This document shows, piece after piece, positions 44,301 through 57,500 of a stretch of 64,000 nucleotides of DNA. The translations under genes and the position numbers were made by a program. How positions within the stretch are numbered: the stretch's first letter is position 1; every line of letters starts with the position of its first letter. The notes under the pieces are model-generated. The model had not been told where the DNA came from, searched no databases, and worked only from the letters and a program-made list of their open reading frames with translations. Source of the DNA: Clavulina sp. PMI_390 (lineage: Eukaryota > Basidiomycota > Agaricomycetes > Cantharellales > Hydnaceae); contig WIDE01000079.1 in NCBI GenBank assembly GCA_015039315.1, positions 50,367-114,366 on the forward strand. The letters are read 5' to 3'.

Positions 44301-47300
44301 CATAAAGATGTCGGTGTCTTGCTGAGACGTAACCCCAACCTCCATGCGACAGCTCGAAGCTTGTAAGCACATCGGGGTCGAAGTCCAGCACCACTGTTTC
44401 AAGCACTTGGAACAAGCTGAATTCATCATCCACAAAAGCAATACCTTGTCCTACTTGATGGTCCTCTCCTGTCTCATCAACGAGGCTCTTGGTGTAGGAG
44501 GCAAGCCCTGGGTAGGTCTGCTCCATGCCGAGACTCGTTTGGCCATTGGCAAGGGCGATTATACCACTGTCATACCGCGCTCGTCGTTCTGCTGAGTCGG
44601 CAGGTGGGAGAGCGTAAGACTGATAGCAAAAGAATAATGCTGTAATGGGATCCTTTTCAGGGTCGGGTGAGCGATCTTCATCGCATGCAGCTGTGGATTA
44701 GAACTGAGAAAGGAAGCTTTCCAATAAGCATGTGGGGCACGGACCGAACACCTCGAGTGATAACACAGACATATACTGCATCTGAGACGAACTGGAGCGG
44801 ACGCTCTTTCGGGATTTACCATTCGTGGTTTGAGTTGGCTGTGTCGGTCCAATGATCTGTCTAGATTGTTAGGAGCCAGGCCAGGAAGAACTCTACCGAC
44901 TCCATACCTGAGAGCGGAATGCAGGTTTCCTCGATGATGCAACCTTTTGCGTGGACGAGGTACCAGGAACAGGATTCTCGGATAACCATTTCCGCACTTG
45001 GGTATGCCTAGGCGGTTCACCAGCGTATGTCCATGCCTCTACGCCGACGGCGGCCGGTGCACCATGGCCGTTCGGAATCGCGTCCTCTCCGAGAGTTAAC
45101 CACAAACCAGCGTGATCTTTCCCTTTGTTTCGCGCGGCTCCCGGTCGCAAGGGTGACCGATGAGGTCGATCGAATGCCGCCATCCCATCATCTGGGACGA
45201 CCGTCGAGCCAGCTTCGTCCCAGTGCTCGAGAGAGCTCAGCCCGGTGCCGAGAATGACGACAGAGTACCCAGCCGCCGTTTCGACGGGCTTCAAGGGCCT
45301 ATCTGCGGGATCGGAATAGAAGGGGTCTCGGTATACCCGAGATGGAAGATCGTACGCAGGAAGAGTTTCTAAGAGCGCTGAGGCGGAGGGAGGTTTTAGG
45401 CTATAAACAAATGCGTGGGTTGCTTCATTGGTCCAGGGAGTGGATCGAGGCAAACGTTGAGATGATGACAACGGACTTGTGAGTGAGGCCCGAAACGCGC
45501 CATCCGAGTTGTAGGGGTGAACTCCACCACCTTGTCGAGAAGTTGAGGCCACAGGTTGTTGCCGCTCAAACGTTGAAGGGGTGAACAGGTCACTTTTATC
45601 TCGTTCGATTCGACGACCGTTTACTGGACGCGGTGTCTTTGACGACATGTCATCTTCAGCATCTTCCCCAGCAGGAAGCGAGTTTGTACCACTAGAGTTG
45701 TTGAGGTTGAGCTGGATGACATGATCGCCATCAATGTTATCTTCCAACTCCCGAGATGCTTCTCTGCCGCCTACACCGGGTGTGGTCTTCCGGTGTGATG
45801 ATGGGCCTGTTGGAGTGCTCTCTAAATAATCCCCTAAGTGTGTCTGGAACTTGGTTGGAGTCGAAAAGGGTGAAGATCTGACAGAACCAGAGAGTCTGAT
45901 CCCTGCTGGCGTTGTTGGTGTGCTGGAGCAGAATTTCAGTTAAGAGGGGCTAATCATACGCGGCTGAGACTCACGAAGCACCAATGAAGCGGCTCCGCTT
46001 CGAGGGAGTGCGCATGAAACGTTGATCCTGGCTAGACTGAGGTTGGACCAAGCGGCCTTGTTCAAATGCAGTTTCTTCCTCGATCGCAGCCTTGACAGCT
46101 TGCGAAGAGACTATGTTGAGATTGAGATCCCCAGATTGGGATGATGGCACCCCATCCGGCACGTCGTCTGATTTTCCTCGTTTTCTCTTGCGCCGATGCA
46201 CGCCTGCTGCATCAAATGTCTCATCCTCGTGAGGGGAGGATTGAAACGGGTTTGAGGGCTGTGAGCTAGTCAATGAGGCCTCAAGCGAGTTGGAGGTGGA
46301 GCGTTGGGAACCATCCTGGCGAGCCACCTCTTCAGAGCCATCTTCGCCCGCAGAAACTTGGGGGTTCGGTCTCACAACATGCCACATAGGATCCCAGAGC
46401 ATCTCAGTACTCTCAAACGAGGTCCAAGCTAAATCCTCCCATCGATCTTGGTGGTCCGTATCTTTACCCTCACCATCATCCGCTTCCCACATACCGCGTT
46501 CCTTCTCAATGCGCTCATCAAGAGCAGCCCAGTCACGTATAGAGCTTTGCCACTGCTTCGTATTATCGATAGTGAGGCCGAGCTGAGAACGCTGAGAGGA
46601 CGAAGGCTCCACAGGAAGTGGAGGAGAGGGGTCAAGGCCCTGTGCTGTCCGACGAGCTCGCTCTGTGTCCCATAACTCGCGAATTGAGTGGACGACCTTG
46701 GAGTCCTGGCTGGAGTGTGGGGAAGAGGGCGTCATGGATTTAGAGTCCTGAGGAAGAGGGGCGGAGAGATTGGGTCGGGGGATAACTAGCTTCGAGGGAA
46801 CGGGCCTGGGTGGGACGAGACGACGGTTGAGGATTTGAAATGATTGAGCATCAAACTCAAATGGGGTGCGAGCCGATTTTCGTAGGGGAGAAGTTGCGAA
46901 GGGGAGAGACGGTATGTTTTGATCTATGGAAGTGGGGTGTCATTGGAATACAGCAAAAGAACTAGATACCCTTGGCGCGTAAGTGTGATCAGTCGAGTGA
47001 AGGGGCAGTAACTCACCAGTGTCATCCTCCCTCCTAATCCACGCATCCTTTAGCTCGAGCCACCCACAACCATAAAGATTGAAATCTGTCAAGAATTGGA
47101 GAAGATAACCGAGGTGGGCTTCATAGACAGAAAACTTCCTCCCAAGGATTGCTCCAGACCGTAGAATCGTAGCGGCGGTCTGCAATAGTTGAGGATCAGC
47201 GAGCAGAATCTTCAAATACGGCTGATATTTATGGTGAAATCCGTAGAAGGGCATAGCTTTCACAAAGAGAATATGACGGATGAAACGCCATTCGTGATGT

Positions 47301-47735
47301 CGCCTGTTGGCATGCATCGAGCTGAATCTCTTGGAGGCATTGCCGATCGCCTCGTTCAGGGAGAGCTTGAGAGTATTGCAGTACTTGCGAACTATCGTGG
47401 TTTTAGCAGGCGGGAGTCACTTGCTTACTCAACAGAGGGATGCTCCAAGCAAACGGCGTACCAGCTGATGGCTCAAGGGGACCATGATAGTCAATGTACA
47501 GGTAAGGATACACCTGATGAATATGAATACACGCGTTTTGTTGCCCTCGTAGGCTGGAGGGTTCGTGATTGGGTTCTTCAGAGTGTTTTATGGGTTGGAG
47601 GTTGTCAATGTGTCCAAAGACGCGTACTACTGGAACTCGTGGGAGAGAGGTATCATCAAGGAGTTTATCAGCTTGGGAAACAACCGTCCCATCGATGTGG
47701 GTTATCTTGACGCGTAATTTCGGCGTGATAGTCAT
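41374..47735 (-). CDS. REV3: DNA polymerase zeta catalytic subunit
   Basis: A multi-exon family B polymerase for translesion synthesis. N-terminal segment: [39 protein letters not shown] and [14 protein letters not shown] long Ser/Pro-rich middle (about 46,900-44,900) follows, then an inactive-exonuclease-like region ([19 protein letters not shown]). Polymerase motifs: LDFQSLYPS (about 43,440), [20 protein letters not shown] (about 42,950-43,000) and [11 protein letters not shown] (about 42,780). The C-terminus has both cysteine modules, CysA (CLSCN, CPDC) and CysB (CVAC, CESYDC); CysB binds the 4Fe-4S cluster and accessory subunits in this family. The intron at 43106-43042 uses a GC donor. 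The first junction, after [10 protein letters not shown], is unresolved: the best phase-correct solution is a 37-nt intron. The start [13 protein letters not shown] was chosen as the only ATG preceding VVRVFG. Confidence 0.92.
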
Positions 47736-48887
47736 AGTAAGCTTTGAGATGAGTCGAAGCAGGACATGGTTTTGTGGGTTTGCCAATGAAGGTGGCAGTA
47801 GTTGGCCAGATTCTCACGCGGTCTCGATCCAAACAACCTAGGGAGTGAAACATCATGCGACGACAAATGCTTATTTCAGTCCAGGCCTTTATGTTCCCAA
47901 CAATAGCCTGTAGAACGTACATCAAGGTAGTCTGCCGGACAGCGGCCTCAACTGGACTGACAGAGCATCACGAAGGAGGCAGCCAAGTAGGCCTTTCACT
48001 GAGCGTTAATAATACTGATACAGACGAAAAGGCACTTATGGAGGGCCGCAAAAGAGGGTTATTCTATTGCCGGGAGGGAATAAAAGTCAGCATGTCTACG
48101 GCGTGGTGTGATCGTCCTTTGCCCTGTCATCAGGGCTGCAGATTGACGCCTCGCCTGACCCGCTCCATTCCACATAGCATATCAGAATACCAATAGTGTA
48201 GAAAGTGACCTGAACCACAAGTTGGATGCGTTACGGACGACCATACCTCCAACCGATAGGGATCCGACCCTTCACTATATAGCATGCGGCATGCTAACCT
48301 ACCTGGGGGCGAGGTACAAATGCCGTTCTCGCCATGCTTTGAGGGCAACGAAAGTGCCGGCAACCGACCCTCACTACTCAGCTCAGCTCATCGCCCTAGC
48401 GTGCAGGTGCATGCACGAATATCGACATGCGCAAATCACAAGAACGTCATAGAACCCCAAACGCCGCTCACCGAAGCTATGAGTGAGGAGGAGGGTCCAG
48501 ACCAGAACTATCTGAGCGGAATGAGGGGGTGCATATGATGAATTGCTCTCTTCTGTCATGACACCAGTCTAGGACTGATGCACGATCTCCGTTTTCAGAG
48601 TATTGTTGGCTTAGTGGTCGCGTTCCGCCTTCGCTTTTGAGCTCAGGCAGGGACCTAGACGGACTACAGCAACCCTGAGGATCATCCAACGGCTGGCTGA
48701 GAAATATACAACAAGCTAATCTACTAGACAGAAATCCCGATTGTACATACAGGGAATGACAACAGAGGCAACCAGGTATACAGGTCCTTCACGGAGCAGC
48801 TATAACATTCATATAAAGAAGACGCAGCAATCGAGACCAAAATAGGAGCAGTGTTTTGTTGGCAAGACGGAAAAGAAACTAGCATGT
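47736..48887. other. Intergenic between REV3 and ATG26
   Basis: About 1.15 kb with short open frames on both strands and no recognisable family. It holds the REV3 promoter and the ATG26 3' region. The repeated sequence GATCGTCCTTTGCCCTG / GATCTTTCTTTGCCCTG near 48,110 and 48,901 hints at a small local duplication of the ATG26 3' end. Confidence 0.45.
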
Positions 48888-51800
48888 CTAGAGTGTGGTG
48901 CGATCTTTCTTTGCCCTGTCAAGATATGTGTAGATCGAGCGGATCGCCTCACGCACTCCGTTTTCCTGGCAAGACAACGAATTAGAATATCAAAAGTGCA
49001 GAGATTGATCTAACTCACAGCTCGAATGCGCTCGCCGACACCAGCAGCTTTCTCTTTCATGACGCTGTGGACAACGTTAGATGATTGGGACCCAGATTCC
49101 AAATCCAAGTCGCTCGAGCTTACCGATCGCTGGTGGCGCGCTTGAGAGCGCTCGATAACTCTGAGCTACCTAGACCATCAACTCGAAGCCCAGCGCCAAG
49201 TTTGTGAACTCGGGATGCCCAGAAATACTGATCACCAAACCAAGGCTTGATAATAGTTGGAATACCAGCTAAAAGGAGTAGCAAATATAAATCAGCATTG
49301 CCAATAGACATAACCACAAGAGTGAACAAACCTCGGAGGCTCGCACCGGTGGTACCAGCACCACCATGATGCATCGCGGCATCCATCTGAGGGAAAAGCC
49401 AGTCATGGGGGACCTTGTCCAACTACACGAGGCACAGCCATTAGCATCCCATATGCAGCACCGCCAACGGTAGCGAAATGCTAAACTTACTGAGAAGCAC
49501 TCTGGTGGGAACTCTGGTTCCTCGTCAGTGTCCTTAGACATACGATCTGACCAGCCCTTGCTAATGATGGCCCGGACACCAGCTGCAACCCACCACAAAT
49601 CAGTCGATGACAAGAAAGTGCAGTCAAGATGAAACTGACCTTTCAGGACGCCCTTAATGATGCTACGAGTCATGGCATGAGGATGAGGAACGGTGATGCT
49701 CCCAAATCTGCAAAATACAGTGAGTGTTTTGATGAGCACAAAAAAGACAACAAGAGGACGGACCCAATGTAGACGATTGGAACTCCATCATCCTTCGCTT
49801 TCTTGATGAAGGCGAGCAACTCTGGCGAAGGCGCCCACTTGAGATCGGGGTTGTCGAGGAACCAGTAACCACTGATGGTGATGATATCACTCCAGTCCAT
49901 CGGCTTGGGCACAACGCTGGGGCTGAAGTTGTAGATGAATGGAATCTGCGCGGAGGATATCATGCTTGATGAGAGATGACAATATCAACAGCAGAACCGC
50001 AAGACTTTACCTTGGTTTGAGCAAGGGTCTCAATATCAGTCTTCTTGATCTTGAGCATGTTCTTCCTCCATCGGTTGACCTGACCAGACATGGCTGTCCA
50101 GAAAACGTTATCGAACAATACGTATCTACGGGAGGGGGATGCTGAGATTGATGTACGAGACCAAACTTGGCCCGCTTACGTGGAGTAGTTAAGGCTGCCT
50201 GACAACTCGACTGGCGGGCTGAGGAAGGCGTGAGGGTATGCAGTTGTACGCGTCCACCTTCACGAGCGCAAAATGTTAAAGGGTGCAAGCCCGCAGGTTT
50301 GAGGAAGTAGTTGCTTACGGCATGGTGAACGCTCTGATATATGGGATACCTATGAGTGTGTTAGAAACTGAGAGCCTAAGAAATAATAGACAATGCATAC
50401 CAAGGGCTTCCGCAATATGAACACCGGCCATAGCAGATGGGCTTGATAGAGCAAAGAGCAGGTTGAGTATATAAAATTAGGATGCTTGGAGCAAGAAAAG
50501 TGCGTACCTCTCAATCAAAACATCGGCATCGTGACACTGGAGCCAGGAATCACGGAGCACTACTCAAGCGTGAGTGGAATGCTAACAAATGAGATAACTG
50601 CACCTACAGTCATCCAGCCATCCTCGGAACTAGTTACACAAGTAAGCTTGATAAGAGCGATTACACGTAATAGAAGAAAAACATACCTTGCCCAAGCTCT
50701 CTTTGAAGAACTGCGGCGAGAACATCTATATAATATGGAAGAGATCTGAGTTTTTCCGTCTTGGAACTATAGTAGCTCAAACTCACTGAGTGCTCGACGC
50801 TTAGCTTCATCAATGCGCCAGGATCCCCTCCTGCCGCGCGATGCTGCACGCCAAAGCCTTCAATCCAATCTCGGTACTCATCATGAGTCACGATTGTCGC
50901 CTTGTGGCCCTCAGCGATCAAGCCACGACATAGAGCGATGTAAGGCCTAATCATGTTCCAGTCATTGATCGATTCTGACTAGATAACAAATTGGAATTAC
51001 TCACTGGACATCTCCACGACTGCCAATCGTCAAGCAGACAAAATGACGGCTCTTCATCCCTCGTAGAATGCCCCGCGGGAGATTAATCGCTCTTGGGATC
51101 ATTCCAAACGCCTCCAGCGGCATCTCATGGCTTCGTACAAACTCGATCGAGTGCGACAGCGGCGCAAACTTCTGCGTCAACTGCGAGCTCGCCGAGCTCG
51201 AAGTCCGCGAGAGACTGGCGCTGCGGCGGAGCGGGGCGGAGTGGTCTGGGGCTGGTACAGGCTGCGAGTGTGAATGAGAAGCATCCGAGGAGCCGGTGCC
51301 TGTGGTAAAAACAGACGCCGTGTCGTCGAGCTTGATGGCGCTTACGCCAGCCTCGATCTCTTCTGGGTCTTCGCCGATAAGAGGCTCAGACGGTGGGAGG
51401 ATCGTTTCGCCGTTCCTTAGCGGGATCATACTCTCCAACTCGTCGGGTCCCATGGAAGCAGCGCGCTTGGAGAAGAGTGTGGAGTCTGAATTTCTCGGTG
51501 GCGACGACAAAACCTCTGTCAAATCGTCGCCCGATATAGGCATGATGTATGGCGGAATCGCTGAGCCAGCTGGAGTAGTGGCCCCCGGCGAGGCAATTTG
51601 CTGGGTCCCATGATGTGCGTGATGGGAGCCTGCGATCGATTCGGCAAGGGTAGACGACGATCCGCTGGTCATCGTAGCGGACGTTGTAGTGAGGCCAGAA
51701 GAAATCGAGGACACATCAGCAGGGCGAATAGCACCGCTAGAAGTCGGAGAGAGAACTGGGCGATGGGCGGCATCAGAGGCTGCTTTTGCCTCAAGGATCT

Positions 51801-54236
51801 TCTTGATAACCTTGTCGCGGTTCTCGTGTCCCTGAATGCCAAACTGCACGAGCGGGTGTCCGCGCACTTCCACACCAATAACGTGGGCGCGTCCAAGCAT
51901 AGTAGTAGGAAGGGCCTTTGCGGTGTTCACTTGACTCATGGGGAAGCGAAGCTTAAAGTCGATCGAGGTGTAGGACTTGCTCCAGAAGCATAGGAAAGAG
52001 TTGGTGACTAAGAGGTAGCCGGAGGAGCATACGCGACCACGATTCCACGCTCTTTGGGCTGGGAGGATATGATCGACATAGTGAGCTTGAATGAGAAACA
52101 AAGAATATGACACAGTACGCACTGAAGACCTCTTCCTTTTCATCGATCGCGAACATTATCCTCATTCGAGCCTCAAGGGGTAGCTTCTTCCATCCCGCAG
52201 GCTTCTCACAGTCATTCATGCTTGCAGTGGTCGAAAAATCTTCATCGCCAAAGGTGAGCCTAAAAATAAATAGAAATCTTCAGCGTTGAAGTATGATAGC
52301 AAGAGCGACGCTGGTACACGTACGGTCCAAAGTCGACAGTCAGGACGTCGGTTTCAAGAGGAGGCAAGCCAGCCTTGGTATCTCTAGCAAGCCTTTCCTT
52401 GGCGGCTTCCATCATCCTCGGTACATCTGGCGATTTTTCGCTCTTGAAGATGAGGAAATTGAGTTCGCGAAGTGGTCTCGTGGCACTAGTGTTGCTTGGT
52501 GCCGAGGGGTTGAGCAGGCTAGGGCTCGGCACCGGGATGGCCAAGTCTTCGTTCAGAGTGAATGTGACAATAAAGCCAAAATCGGCAAAGGGATGTGTGG
52601 TGTGGGTCTCGATTCGGGTTAGAGGGACGCAGATCCTGACGCCATTATTATCCTCCCTCTCGCCGTCGTCTGCCGGAGCGTCAAAGATAGCCTTTGAGCG
52701 CCTCCGACGATAGGCAGTAACGGCAGCCTGTATTTCGCGATGCCAATCTTGAGCAGACTCCTCGGTGTCAAATTCAAGGAATGCAGAGTTCTTTCCGGTC
52801 ACTTTCTGCATAGCGAAGCGAACATATCGAGGCTCGTCGCGGTTATAAGGCGCAATGGTCTCAATTGAGGAGACTTTAGGCAATGAAGCTAAATTAGAGT
52901 AAGCTCAAGGAGAAGAAAATGGATAGACGTACGCAGGAACGTTCTGAGAGGTCGAGCGCGCGCCTCATCGGTGGCATTTGCATAAGCGCTGATCATGTTA
53001 TGGCTCAGTTCCATCCACCTTCTCATCTTCCTCCTGAATCCAGAAGGATGGTAAACGAAAGGACCAGATTTGAGGACTTGGTTGGGGTTTTGAGGCTCGC
53101 TGTCCGCCTCCGTTGAGAGAAGGGACGCATGGAAGGTGACACGGTAGTTCGTGATTTGCGCAGTCCCCTAGTCACAAAATGAGTTGGTTAGCCGCTTCTC
53201 TATCCGTGAATGGACCGGAATGTCACATACGAGGATCGTTGTCTCCGTCAGAAGGGCACAATCGGTCTCCTTGAAGAATTCCTCCTTCTCTCCTTCACGC
53301 GCCAAAACGCCAAACTCACGCTCGAGCAAGCTCACGATTGCTGGTCCAACAACGTCTGCATTTTCAGTGGCTGCTTCAGCAGAACGACCAGGTGTATGCG
53401 GTATGACGTTTTCCTTGCCATGTTCAGGGGATGTAGTTTCCGCCTGCGCAGGTTCTGCGGCCTCGGCATCTTCATCTTCCTCCAATACGTTATCGAGTCC
53501 AAATGCTTCCCTAGAAGGGATATTGTAGTCGTTTGCTGCGAGCTTGGTGAGTGTCGTCGACAGATTGAAGGGGATTTGGGTATCTGCCAGCCCCAAGCTC
53601 TCGTGCTCAGCACGGACAGCTTGTGCGGCACGCTCAGCAGCGTCGTCTCCGCTTGTTGTAGGGGCCGTGGATTGACCATCGGCAAGTTCGGGTGGTGGAG
53701 TATGTGGCCCAGAAGAGCTCTCATCCTGTTGACAGATTTACGTGATAGGAGTCACCAATGGTACGGCGCCAAGACAAAAAGCATCAGCATATTTCCTTGA
53801 ATAGATCGACAGTAAAGAAAGAGGAAAATCGTAAAAATGGATGCAAGTGAAATAGCACATCCAACGTTGGACGCCGGAGTAACTCCTTGGCTCACAATTG
53901 CATCAATCGACAATGAACAACGTTCGTCGACTTTTGCATTGGTTGAGATAGGGCAGTGGGATCGCACTCATTATCGCCACCCAAAAAGAAAGTAGAGGGA
54001 AAATGCAGAGAAAAAGTTCGAAATAGAGTGCTTACGGATTCATCGTCTTCCTCGAATGCCTTGAACTTGGATGCGGCTGTCAGGAGCGACCACAGCCCCG
54101 TGTTGTCTCCAGCTCCAGGGGCTCCGGCGTTCTGCATCTCTTCAGCACCGATGCGAGACCACGTCGACTCGCCTCCCATCGACGAGGCGCGCTCAGGTGT
54201 ATGTGCAGGCTTGGGACGAGGAGGAGGAGTCTCCAT
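48888..54236 (-). CDS. ATG26: Sterol 3-beta-glucosyltransferase with GRAM and PH domains
   Basis: Multi-exon, starting [15 protein letters not shown] at 54236 and ending AKKDRTTL at 48888. It transfers glucose from UDP-glucose to ergosterol-type sterols at membranes. Order: acidic, Ser/Pro-rich N-terminus; first GRAM-like segment ([11 protein letters not shown], about 53,150-52,930); PH domain ([20 protein letters not shown], about 52,880-52,690); second GRAM ([20 protein letters not shown], about 52,040-51,950); a Ser-rich linker; and a GT-B glycosyltransferase starting [20 protein letters not shown] at about 51,020. Donor-binding motifs follow: [13 protein letters not shown], then [20 protein letters not shown] split by an intron, and PWFGDQYFW. 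This is the domain order of fungal Atg26. The first intron is 310 nt (54035-53726), several times longer than its neighbours. Confidence 0.94.
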
Positions 54237-56050
54237 CCTTGACGATCGTGGCTAAACCCTGGGTGCGGGGGGTGGCGTGAGGGAAATTGGTATCAATGCG
54301 GGTGTTATTAGGGATCGAAGGCCTTTTCTACCAAGGACTCACTGTAAGATACCACTTTCCGTCACGAGGAAGCTGTTTTCAGGCTACTGACTAGGGCGAA
54401 CAGGCGCGATGTGAAGTTAGAGTGGCCGAGAAAACTCCACCGCAAGGCTTAGCAATTACGCAGTGGGAGTGCAATGCAACTTGATGATAGCAGACGAGTT
54501 GATAGAACAGTCAAGAACGTCCACAGTAGGTGGTATAAAGGAGTACCGCAAGATGTGATCAATCGCGGTGTGTGCTGAGGATGCCCAAGCGCTCGGCCAA
54601 GTCCTCCGTGAGAGTGTCTGTTTGTATCACAGTGTGTGGGCGCTTTCATTTCACTTCTCTGACTCGGAGCCGTGCGTGGTCTGGCGCCGCATCCGTCATA
54701 GTGCCAAACTCGTCAGTCCCGTCCTGTCGGCATCTCCTCTCGTGTTCACAATTATAGTATAACGACGAAATCGAATTCCTTAGCTTCGTGTACACATTGT
54801 TACTAGAACTTGTACTCGGCCAAACGACTGGAAGGACTTTCCCGTTTGCATCGCTCCTGATTGCATTGCCAGATGCCGGAATGCTGACAACTTTCATGCG
54901 CTCTCATCGTAAGGAGCGACGGCGCCGCGTTCTTTTGGCTACCGGGTGTCGTCAGCTGCTGGCCTCCTTTTGCTCCCCAATCACACGAGCATGCTGATCC
55001 TTGGCTCGGTTGCCTGAAGCACCGTTCGTCTCGTAAGCTCAGCTGACTCAGGTATCCAGACAGCCAACGACGCGGCCCCCTTCCCTTCGTCATTCGAAAA
55101 TTTTTACAAAGGGGCCGCTTAATAGGGAGGACGTCAGGGATGATGTCAAGCTCCGAAAGGGTCTACAGGGGGCGGATGACTACTATTCCCGTCTCCCTGA
55201 GGTGGGTGGGCCGAGTAGACTTTTTCGAAGCTCATTTCGCCAGCCGCCAGTAATCACGGCGCAAAGCGCACATAGGAAGAGAAAGGCCAGAAGAGAAGCG
55301 AGTGTATCAATGCGGCGCAGGCATAAGCCGTCAATGTGCCAGCACATACGACGCATGATTGACAGTATTGCTAAAGCATCTGCGGTTGGGAGGCAACATG
55401 GCTGAGAAACCAGTTGCGACACTGCGCTTGCAACCCGGACGCGGGTGGTACGAATGATTAGAGGTCTGGCTCCTAGTGATGGAATCGTTGTATCCCTCTC
55501 TAAGGAGGCAGGAGTGATACAAAGCCTACATTGTTCTATCGCCCACTGGCGGTTTGAATTGTGAATCACTCATAACAATCAGAGCCCCACCACTCATCAC
55601 AGCGCGGCAATAGCCAATCAGTCCTTCAAAGGCAGCTAGGCTCAACAATCATCAGCTATCACGAGCAAGGAAAATGGTATATTCACGCGCTCCAAGATGT
55701 CGTAGGTAGTATACCTCGCATGGGTTGAGTCCCAGCGATGTAAGAAAGGCTCGCGACACCAAACCGAGTACGCCCCTCCGGCACCGGCACTCCCACCACC
55801 GGTAGATAGGAAAATCCACAGTGGCTCAGAAGGTCTGGAGAAGAGCTTCGATAACCGTGATCGCGCTCGGGAACCAACGGGAGTGACCACTGTGGAGCGA
55901 GAGGCTTGACTGTTGGCATCATATCACCCGCCGGGAGTAGCACAGTGCAAATCCTGGGCCAGGATGCTTGAATGGTATTTCCGAGAGTGAGGCTTGAAGT
56001 CGTAGGGCAGATAGTTGTTGGGCGTCATGAAGTTCATTGATCGTAGGGAT
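54237..56050. other. Large intergenic region upstream of ATG26
   Basis: About 1.8 kb, the longest gene-free interval outside the gaps. Several 60-130-codon open frames overlap on both strands, but none shows a recognisable motif or a consistent splice structure. It contains the ATG26 promoter and the RPC11 3' region. Confidence 0.45.
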
Positions 56051-56646
56051 CTAGTCTTCTCGCCATTTGTGACCACAAGCTTTGTTGGCACATCTATGAG
56101 TCCATAAATAAGATCAGCAAGGGAGAAGCAGAGGTCGCATGGAAAGAAGCAGCCGCTCACGTGTAAACTGTGCATCGCGAATCGAGCAAGAGTGAGTCAG
56201 CGAAAAGTAGTCCAATATAAGAAAGAGGTACGCACAGCGAGTCATAGGCTCATCAGCGGATCGAATCTGCAGCATGTAGAAGAGTGCCCTCCCGTTATCA
56301 CACTTCGGGCATGAGGCTAGGAAGATCATCCACATGAGTAGCTAAACCATATCAAGTGAGGATGAATGGACATACCATCCGTCTCGTCCCCTCGGAATTT
56401 CTGAGTACCAAGGACCTCGTCAATCTCCTTCAGCTTTAGCTTATGACGATCTGATACCTAATATTCATAACCATAGTTAGAGCCATATTTATAACCTCAG
56501 AGAAAAGATCGGCCAGTTGGCGAAAAGTGACTGACAGGCTGTTCGATGGGGAACTTGTATGGGCAGGATGGGCAGACCCATTCGTTCGCACCAAGATCAT
56601 TCCTCCCGATGATCACCATATTCGCGCAGGTTGGACAGAACATCAT
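56051..56646 (-). CDS. RPC11: RNA polymerase III subunit C11 (RPC10 in animals)
   Basis: Five reverse exons, 56646-56536, 56457-56376, 56316-56236, 56167-56161 and 56093-56051, give 107 residues, the normal size. C11 belongs to the RPB9/TFIIS-like family and supports RNA cleavage, termination and reinitiation. The N-terminal zinc ribbon has CPTC and CPSC; the C-terminal ribbon has CPKC, the invariant QIRSADEPMT loop with the catalytic acidic pair, then FYTC and CGHKWRED. The C-terminus is recovered only if the 7-nt exon 56167-56161 is used: it joins CGC T|TT TAC AC|A TGT to give R-F-Y-T-C. Both flanking introns (68 and 67 nt) have GT-AG ends and good branch-like CTGA motifs. Divergent from the NDUFS6-like gene. 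Confidence 0.92.
56161..56167 (-). other. RPC11: 7-nt microexon of RPC11
   Basis: TTTACAC on the reverse strand, preceded by CAG and followed by GTGAGC. Skipping it would join the flanking exons out of frame and remove the FYxC start of the second zinc ribbon. Confidence 0.82.
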
Positions 56647-56920
56647 CTTGGAAGATAACTCTGAGAGAGGATGGGCCCAATGGGAGGTTGTTGATTACTA
56701 GAGGTGGACAAGAATCCTTCTTTCAAGCGTGACAGGGAGGCAAGTTTGCTCTAAACAAATCTCAAGATTTCTTGCAATATCGATGGCCAAGATGCAAAAT
56801 GCAAACGGAGGAGGATCGCAGTTTCTTCGTTACCGTCACACAGTTTCTCGTTGACCAAACAAGTGACGCGGACCAGCTCAAGTGCTTCACTTTCGCTCCT
56901 TCGACCCAAAGCCAATCCCG
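56647..56920. promoter_or_regulatory. Bidirectional promoter, RPC11 / NDUFS6-like
   Basis: 274 bp between divergent start codons. No specific factor site was recognised. Confidence 0.45.
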
Positions 56921-57500
56921 ATGCTTCGCCTCCAGAGGCTCGCCCAACCCGCAGGGCGCACGCTCATCCGCTCTCTCTCCAGCACGCCCGCCTCCCTATC
57001 CTCCTCTTCCTCTTCTTCTTCAACACCCGTCCCACCTGTCGTTGAGCAAACTACCAACGCATCTCCAGCCGTCCCTCAATCACCCAACTACGCTGGCACA
57101 TGGTCTACCTCGCAGAACCCTCGTCCTGCGCCTCATTCGAACCCGCGCTTCGAGCAGATTGACTATGACTACCAGCCTGCACCGTTGAGCGCCATGGAGC
57201 TTGTGAACAACGAGCCGATTATCATGAGTGATAAGAGGATTGCAGTCTGCGACGGCGGTGAGTGCGATGGATCCAAAGTAGCGGAAAGGTTGTCGGTTGC
57301 TGACGAATTCACTGTACACTATGTAATTGTTCCTGCAGGTGGTGGACCGCTGGGACACCCAAAGATTTACATCAACTTGGTACGCAAGACTTGCTATCAT
57401 ATATCTCTTCTTATGCTTATATATCCCCCATTCCGCGTTTTAGGACAAGCCTGGCCCGAGACCGTGCGGGTATGAACGTTCTTCTCCCTACCTTCCTGCT
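56921..57500 (+). CDS. NDUFS6: NADH:ubiquinone oxidoreductase 13-kDa (NDUFS6-like) subunit, 3' end in gap
   Basis: Visible exons 56921-57257, 57339-57379 and 57444-57469. The start MLRLQRLAQPAGRTLIRSLSS looks like a mitochondrial targeting sequence, followed by a Ser/Pro-rich stretch and then the CHCC zinc-finger region: IAVCDGG, GPLGHPKIYINL, DKPGPRPCG. In this family the zinc is held by Cys-His-Cys-Cys, and the subunit sits in the peripheral arm of complex I. The last cysteine exon (expected YCG) lies in the gap that begins at 57501. It converges on RPC37 within the gap. Confidence 0.88.
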
